A DNA stretch of 64,000 nucleotides from Romanomermis culicivorax (taxonomy: Eukaryota > Nematoda > Enoplea > Mermithida > Mermithidae), in the NCBI GenBank assembly GCA_963922205.1, contig CAWUHX010000229.1, positions 124,001 to 188,000 on the forward strand, in the 5' to 3' direction. The notes below the pieces were generated by a model, which saw only the letters and a program-made list of their open reading frames with translations, did not search any database and had not been told where the DNA came from. Positions 59,026 through 64,000 of the stretch are shown in pieces. Each line of letters begins with the position of its first letter. Position 1 is the stretch's first letter. The position numbers and the translations under genes were made by a program.

Positions 59026-61781
59026 GAAAGAATCCAGTGGACATCTGCAAATGCAGAAATGCCGACCAGAGAAATGCAAAACGTTTTGGGCAATCATGTT
59101 TACTCTTCCCATTTAAGGACAATTATTAGAGCATGCCATAAACTAGGTCAAGTTAATTAGAGTCATGCATTGGCGTATCATACTATAATCTTTTTTATAA
59201 AATGCTTCAGAGATGAAAAACTACACAAATATCACATGATTCGACAATCTCTACCCCTACATGATGCTTTTGCTGTAGAATTTTTACTGGAAAAAGTTTT
59301 GAGTCTTAAGGATCATTTGTACTCGCCTTTTTTGACGGAACAGAATGGAACCAATCCCCAACAGTTTGAAATGTTCAGCCTGAAAATCAAATTTTGATCA
59401 GAAAGGATAACTGCAATTTTCTAGAGTGACTGATGGTCAAGCCCCAACTGAAACAAATGGAACAGAATTTTCCCTTTCATTCCACAACTTTGTGTAGATA
59501 GCATTCCATTCCCTTCCATTCCACCAGAAATAGCAAGTGTAAATAAACCTTCAATTGTGTGATGACCATACATGCACAGTATAGAAATTCTGCTAGAGGT
59601 CAGCCACATGTGGTGGAATGAAAATTTTGTTTCATTCTTGATAATGAAAACAAAGGTCATCTAACATGGGAACAGCATATTATCCCACCTATATTAGTCA
59701 GATATGTGAAATTATTTGCATAGACAACACTTTTCAGAGTTCCTTGAAATCAAGTATGCATTGTATAAAAAATTGTAATGCTACAGCATTATTTGGATTT
59801 TAATGATGACTTTTTCTCCTTTATCCTCCCAATCATTGTTGAGGCCATCAAATCTGCTGGGAGTCAATCCGAATCTGCTGGGAATCGAACCCCTCCTAAC
59901 CCTCATCTGCATGTATGGTATTCAGAGGTTTTCAATTCTATTAGAACTAAGGTTCTAATATGTTTTTTGATACTTTCGTTCAGGATGATGATAAATTTTA
60001 TAAGTTTTCCTACATTTGAAATTGCCTTTTTCACCAAGCAAAAAAATGCAGATAAAATCATAAAAAGAATGAAAATCAGAAACTCTTCTTTGAATATCAA
60101 TGTTTAGTGAACATAACAGATGCCTTGAAACAATTAAAAATTGATTGAGAAACGGTGCTTGAATTTGTGAGAGCTGGGCTGAATTTATGATGACAACTAT
60201 AGTCTGTTTTTTAAAAAAATGCTTCTAAGATAAAGAATGAAAAAAATATGTAGTATCATCAAAACCATTCACACAAAGCTTTTGCAGTATGATTTTTTGG
60301 AATGATTAGTTGAGTAAGCTCATGAATTTGCAGTTTGTTATGAAATATGGTTCAGAACAAAATCGTAAAAATATGGAATAGTACTTGCTTTCCACTTTTA
60401 TTATTCAGAAGCATTTCAGGAAAACACATTATAGTGTCTGGAACCACCATGCAGCACTGATATCCAGTGAACATGGCTAATCACAAATATGATATAATTT
60501 CTTCATCTGGATTTTAATTATGTGAGTTAGAAGCAAGAATTTTATTCTACAATATGTTGTAAAAGATGACCTTAATCATTGGAATCATTGCATTCTTGTT
60601 GAACAAGTCAAGAAGAATATCAGGTCCTTACTGTATATCACCTTGTAAGACACATTTTTTGACTGAAAAGAACCTTACTACCATTTGATAACTTTGACCG
60701 TTAACCTTTAAATAACTTGGACCTTCAGCCTGCAGCCAGTTTTTCTTCCAATGCATTGGAGAATCTTTTTTACCTTTTGAAGTTTATTGCATTTTTTGTA
60801 CATAAATGCTTTGAGTCGCAGTTTCAATGCATTTTTTGAGAATGTCTTATGGATTTTGTCATCAAAATTTTTCTATATCAAGGTTAAAAATTGAGATTTA
60901 CATAATTTGTACGAATTTGTTTGTGTATGCCCTGTGGAATGAATGTTACTTCTGTTTATTTGGTTGACTGTAGTCAGTTAGGTGGAGAAATTGAGAAACA
61001 AAGATGTATCTGCTCGATTCAGGTTTACTGTCTCCTCATAGATTTCTACAGATTATTTAGCATTCTGAGGCTCATTGGAAAATGATCAGACTTTAAAAAC
61101 TATTCAAAATTTTCAGGAATTAATTAAATGTTGACATGGGGGAACAGTATTCGACTATGCCTGGGTACACAGGACATACAGTAAGATGGGGTGAACGAAA
61201 TTTCACAATGAGAAAAAACAGCAGATTGGCTAACTAGGAGCTAATACAATAGTCGAGGAAATGCTACAATCTAGCAGACTTTATCTTTGGCCACCCAGTC
61301 TATGATAATAAAAAAGTGGGAATAAAACAAAAAAAAAAATTTCTCAATAATTTTTGTAATATTTAGGATGGCTATATTATAATGCCAGGTATACAGGCCG
61401 CCAGATCGCAATGGGCCATAAAAATTTAGGAAGGCATGAAAAATGACTTGAACTTTGATGATGTCATTTTTACCTTGAAACTAAGATTCAGCTTGAATCT
61501 AACACAAAAAAATGTTATCGACATTCTTGTTTTCCTGTGAGAAAAAGCTCACATGATCACAAGCCAAACTAACAGTTTTCAGGCCGAACTGAAGGGAAAA
61601 CTTAAGCACCCCTAATCAGTTTTAGTATGGGGTGAAATCTGGCAACAAGGCCTATCAAAAATTTTAATTTTTAGTGGCTTAATGGATGCGGATTTTTATG
61701 TCAATGAACTTTTAATGAAAGGCCTATTGGAGTTCAGAACTTGTGAATATGATGGACAATATAAACTTATGCAAGATAGCC
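59026..61781 (+). pseudogene. Tc1-like transposase, N-terminal and middle exons
   Basis: An N-terminal frame (59026-59160) reads EMPTREMQNVLGNHVYSSHL followed by RTIIRACHKLGQ, like the second helix-turn-helix of Tc1 transposases. The middle exon runs from an ATACAG acceptor (exon start 61397) to a GCC/GTAAGT donor (exon end 61781). It has NDLNFDDVIFT, LVWGEIWQQGLSKILIFSG and DADFYVNELLMKGLLEF, then KLMQDS with the second catalytic Asp. The first catalytic Asp, expected right after VIFT, is not visible. Stops are TAG at 61427-61429, then TGA and TAA further on. Exons between 59160 and 61397 were not found. The gene continues at 62471. Confidence 0.75.
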
Positions 61782-62470
61782 GTAAGTTGTTGCACCTATT
61801 AGAATTATGTTAGATTCAAAAACTATATTGCTAAAATATAAAACTGAGTGCACAATGAACAACACAAAGAAATCATGTCTTAAAGAAGAATGATGTTTCC
61901 ACGTGGGCATTGAAGCTGCACTTATTTGCTATGCTCAGAAAAAATAAACAGCTAAACGTTTACCCACTGCAATATGATTCTCCAGGACCACACCAGTAAA
62001 ATTTTGACATGAGTTGCCTCTGTTGATAAGTTTTCTTCTCGAAAAATTTATCTTAATAAAGACTAGCATCCACGAATAATCCTTCTTGCAAAGTTCGAGT
62101 GTGCAGCACCTTTATTGATAAAAAATTGATCAATTTTTAATAGTTCGAATCAGACATGCATGGCAATGATTTTCTGTTGGATGAGGGTCCTTGTGCTTTC
62201 CATTGAAAAGGAACAAGATGAGTAAGTGAAGAAACAATACAAAGCTCCACAGGTGCATTTACCATGCATGCATAAAAATGAAAAAAAATTCATCAAAACA
62301 GTTAAAGACAGTGTTTGAGATTTTTTCCGGCCAAACAGGTCTCTTAGGGATCTCAGCTGGCTGGATTTACTCATTATGTGCATTTTGTTGTTTTTTTACA
62401 TTTCCACTTGCTGCTCGATATTAGTTTTGCTTCATTTTGTTTTAATTCTGCAACATGTTATAATTTATAG

Positions 62471-62740
62471 ACCCAAAGCATACTTCAAGGAAGGCCCAAG
62501 AAGTCTACAATCAGATGGGCATAAATTGGTGGAAAACGCTGGCTGAAAGCCCAGATATAAATCCGGTTGAGAATTTATGGACTGAATTGAAAAACATTTT
62601 GCCAAAAAAATCAACTTGTTCCCGGATGCTAGAAATTATGGGAAACTGTGGAAGACACCAAATGCAACCGTTATGTCGACCATTTAGAGCGAGTGATACC
62701 AGCTGTAATCAAAGTTAACTGTTACCCAACCGGATATTGA
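62471..62740 (+). pseudogene. Tc1-like transposase, last exon
   Basis: Starts after TTTATAG. The split codon joins the middle exon to give the family's QDxDPKHTS-like motif (HPKHTSRKA here). GINWWKTLAESPDINPVENLW follows, shown here in overlapping pieces: NWWKTLAESPD and DINPVENLW. The Glu is the last member of the DDE triad. A small deletion and frameshift near 62620 leads to ETVEDTKCNRYVDHLERVIP and a terminal PTGY before TGA at 62738-62740, the usual family ending. The C-terminal half is therefore nearly complete but out of frame internally. Confidence 0.88.
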
Positions 62741-63957
62741 TGTTTACAAATTAAAGAAAAAATGAATGTTTTATTATCCGGAAATTGCATGAATGTGCCT
62801 TAGAGCATGTTTCCATATGATTCAGGAAAGGGAAAGAGGAACAGACTTCAGAAAGCTCAGAATATTTTCAAAAATTTTTGATACATGGAAAAAAAATTTC
62901 TTATGTCATTTCAGTGGCACATTACACATGAAAGACAACTTTGCCTCATAAATTTTTTGCCGAGACAAAAGGATGTGGGAAACAGTGAAAAAACAAATGA
63001 TTTTGTCAGTACATTCAAATGCTATAGAGGAATACAAGCTGAATGCTGACCCCAAACACATTCCATCCACCAGTGGACTTGTGAGTTGCCAATTTTTTTT
63101 TAATGTAAGATGTTTTTGATGTAATTTTTAATGTAAGCTAATGTTTTTAATGTAAGCTTTAATTTTTTACATTGTATACAGGGTTGCTGACCATGCCATG
63201 TGATCCACTGCAGCACATGGTTGACCATACCATGTGGCGGTTTGAGTAGCACATTTGCTACCTAGTGCACATCCATTATCATAGTCAGATTTGCTATTAG
63301 ACAGCAAAAAATGTCCCTAAAGAATAAAAATGAGTAATACAACCATAAACATGACTATGCAAGCATGTTTTGAAAATAAAGAAAAAATATTGTTGGGTCC
63401 TATAGATCAAGGATGAATTATTTCCTGCACATATGGATCCATGGAATGGCCCATAAAAATTTTGTATTTTTATGTGTAGTCATTCGGAAAATAAATATTC
63501 CCATGCACTATCACTTTCAAGTTTTTTTGTTAGCTTCTATGGAGAAATAATTTTAGTTGTTATCCATGCACTTTTTTTATTTCAACTGTGACAAGACTGT
63601 TAAAGTAGTCTAATTTTATCAAATTTCCTCTTGCTTACTCTGTTCTTTTTTCAGAGAGAATGTATACTACAACTAGCCTAGGCTACAAACAGCAAAAATT
63701 CGATATCGACACTACCAAGTATGCATACAGAGCATATAGCTATAGTTTATAACGTTCACCTAGAAGCAAGAACCAACATAAAATTCAATACCTACTCTGT
63801 TGAAAATGTACATCAGGCTCGTGGGAGCAAGAGCAGAGCCAAAAGTTGATGGCCTGCTAGGGGCTGGCTTATGACTGACTCTGTTTTGTCTCTCTGATTT
63901 TTACTATATATTAAGCCACAAATTAAGGCTGCATCATGCTGTAGAGTAATTTAGTTG

Positions 63958-64000
63958 TTCATAGCTCCTCTCTTCAGCATTGTTTCGCCAGTATGACAAT
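63958..64000. repeat. Right terminal inverted repeat of the Tc1-like element
   Basis: Reverse complement of 58938-58980 with two differences. It runs to the window edge. Confidence 0.88.

Larger units (their letters stand above)
58938..64000. mobile_element. Tc1-like transposon of about 5.1 kb
   Basis: Bounded by inverted repeats 58938-58980 and 63958-64000, which match at 41 of 43 positions. Exons of a Tc1-like transposase lie inside on the plus strand. The right repeat reaches the last base of the window, so the true end and the expected TA target duplication cannot be checked. The interior is far longer than the usual 1.3-2 kb, because of introns and probably later insertions. Non-coding stretches (59161-61396, 61782-62470, 62741-63957) show no other recognised gene. 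Confidence 0.8.

Noticed and set aside
61665-61674. 'aatttttag' considered as a splice acceptor in the Tc1-like gene
   Set aside because: The transposase frame reads continuously through it (ILIFSGLMD), so it is coding; the exon starts earlier, near 61397.
1-64000. CRISPR arrays, bacterial operons, rRNA or tRNA genes
   Set aside because: No regular spacer-repeat arrays, ribosome-binding patterns or recognisable RNA genes were seen. Introns and animal-type transposons indicate eukaryotic nuclear DNA. A tRNA scan could not be run.

Overview
This is an AT-rich, intron-bearing, repeat-dense stretch of animal nuclear DNA, most likely from an invertebrate. The mix of mobile elements points that way: PIF/Harbinger with a Myb-like partner gene, Tc1-like, Ty3/gypsy with captured viral glycoprotein genes, a Polinton-type DNA polymerase and an integrase-core gene with introns. 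The species cannot be named from the sequence. No host gene was recognised. Almost every coding signal belongs to a mobile element, most of them decayed.

Layout. 1-8 kb: non-coding DNA, a degenerate tandem repeat (2.5-2.9 kb), an intron-containing integrase-core pseudogene on the minus strand (4.7-5.9 kb), and a minisatellite with an inverted partner (6.9-7.9 kb). 8.2-11.7 kb: a decayed minus-strand Ty3/gypsy element (integrase, RNase H, RT end, leader, LTR). 14.6-18.2 kb: a complete PIF/Harbinger transposon with TIRs and a TTA target duplication. Its transposase and Myb-like genes lie on opposite strands with interleaved exons. 20.2-21.4 kb: a second LTR plus leader of the same family as at 11 kb, in opposite orientation. 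21.5-31.5 kb: essentially featureless.

31.5-42.0 kb holds two decayed copies of one Ty3/gypsy-like lineage on the plus strand. Copy A is at 31.5-35.6 kb and copy B at 37.4-42.0 kb. Both carry a glycoprotein gene between gag and protease-pol instead of after pol, and in both the protease frame is -1 to the end of the glycoprotein frame and overlaps it. The glycoprotein resembles chuvirus-type class III glycoproteins. This gag-env-pro-pol order is the most unusual system seen here.

43.8-52 kb (minus strand): the C-terminal part of a Polinton/Maverick-type DNA polymerase B, a ~106-bp minisatellite, tandem CCHC zinc knuckles, unidentified decayed coding pieces, and a second, unrelated fusogen pseudogene of the phlebovirus Gc (class II) type. 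52.9-53.1 kb: a perfect 54-bp inverted repeat. 54.9-57.9 kb: a few unidentified minus-strand frames. 58.9-64.0 kb: a Tc1-like element with 43-bp TIRs (the right one at the window edge) and a decayed transposase gene with introns.

The family calls rest on motif order read by eye. Splice sites are inferred from consensus and reading-frame continuity. No alignment or database search was run.
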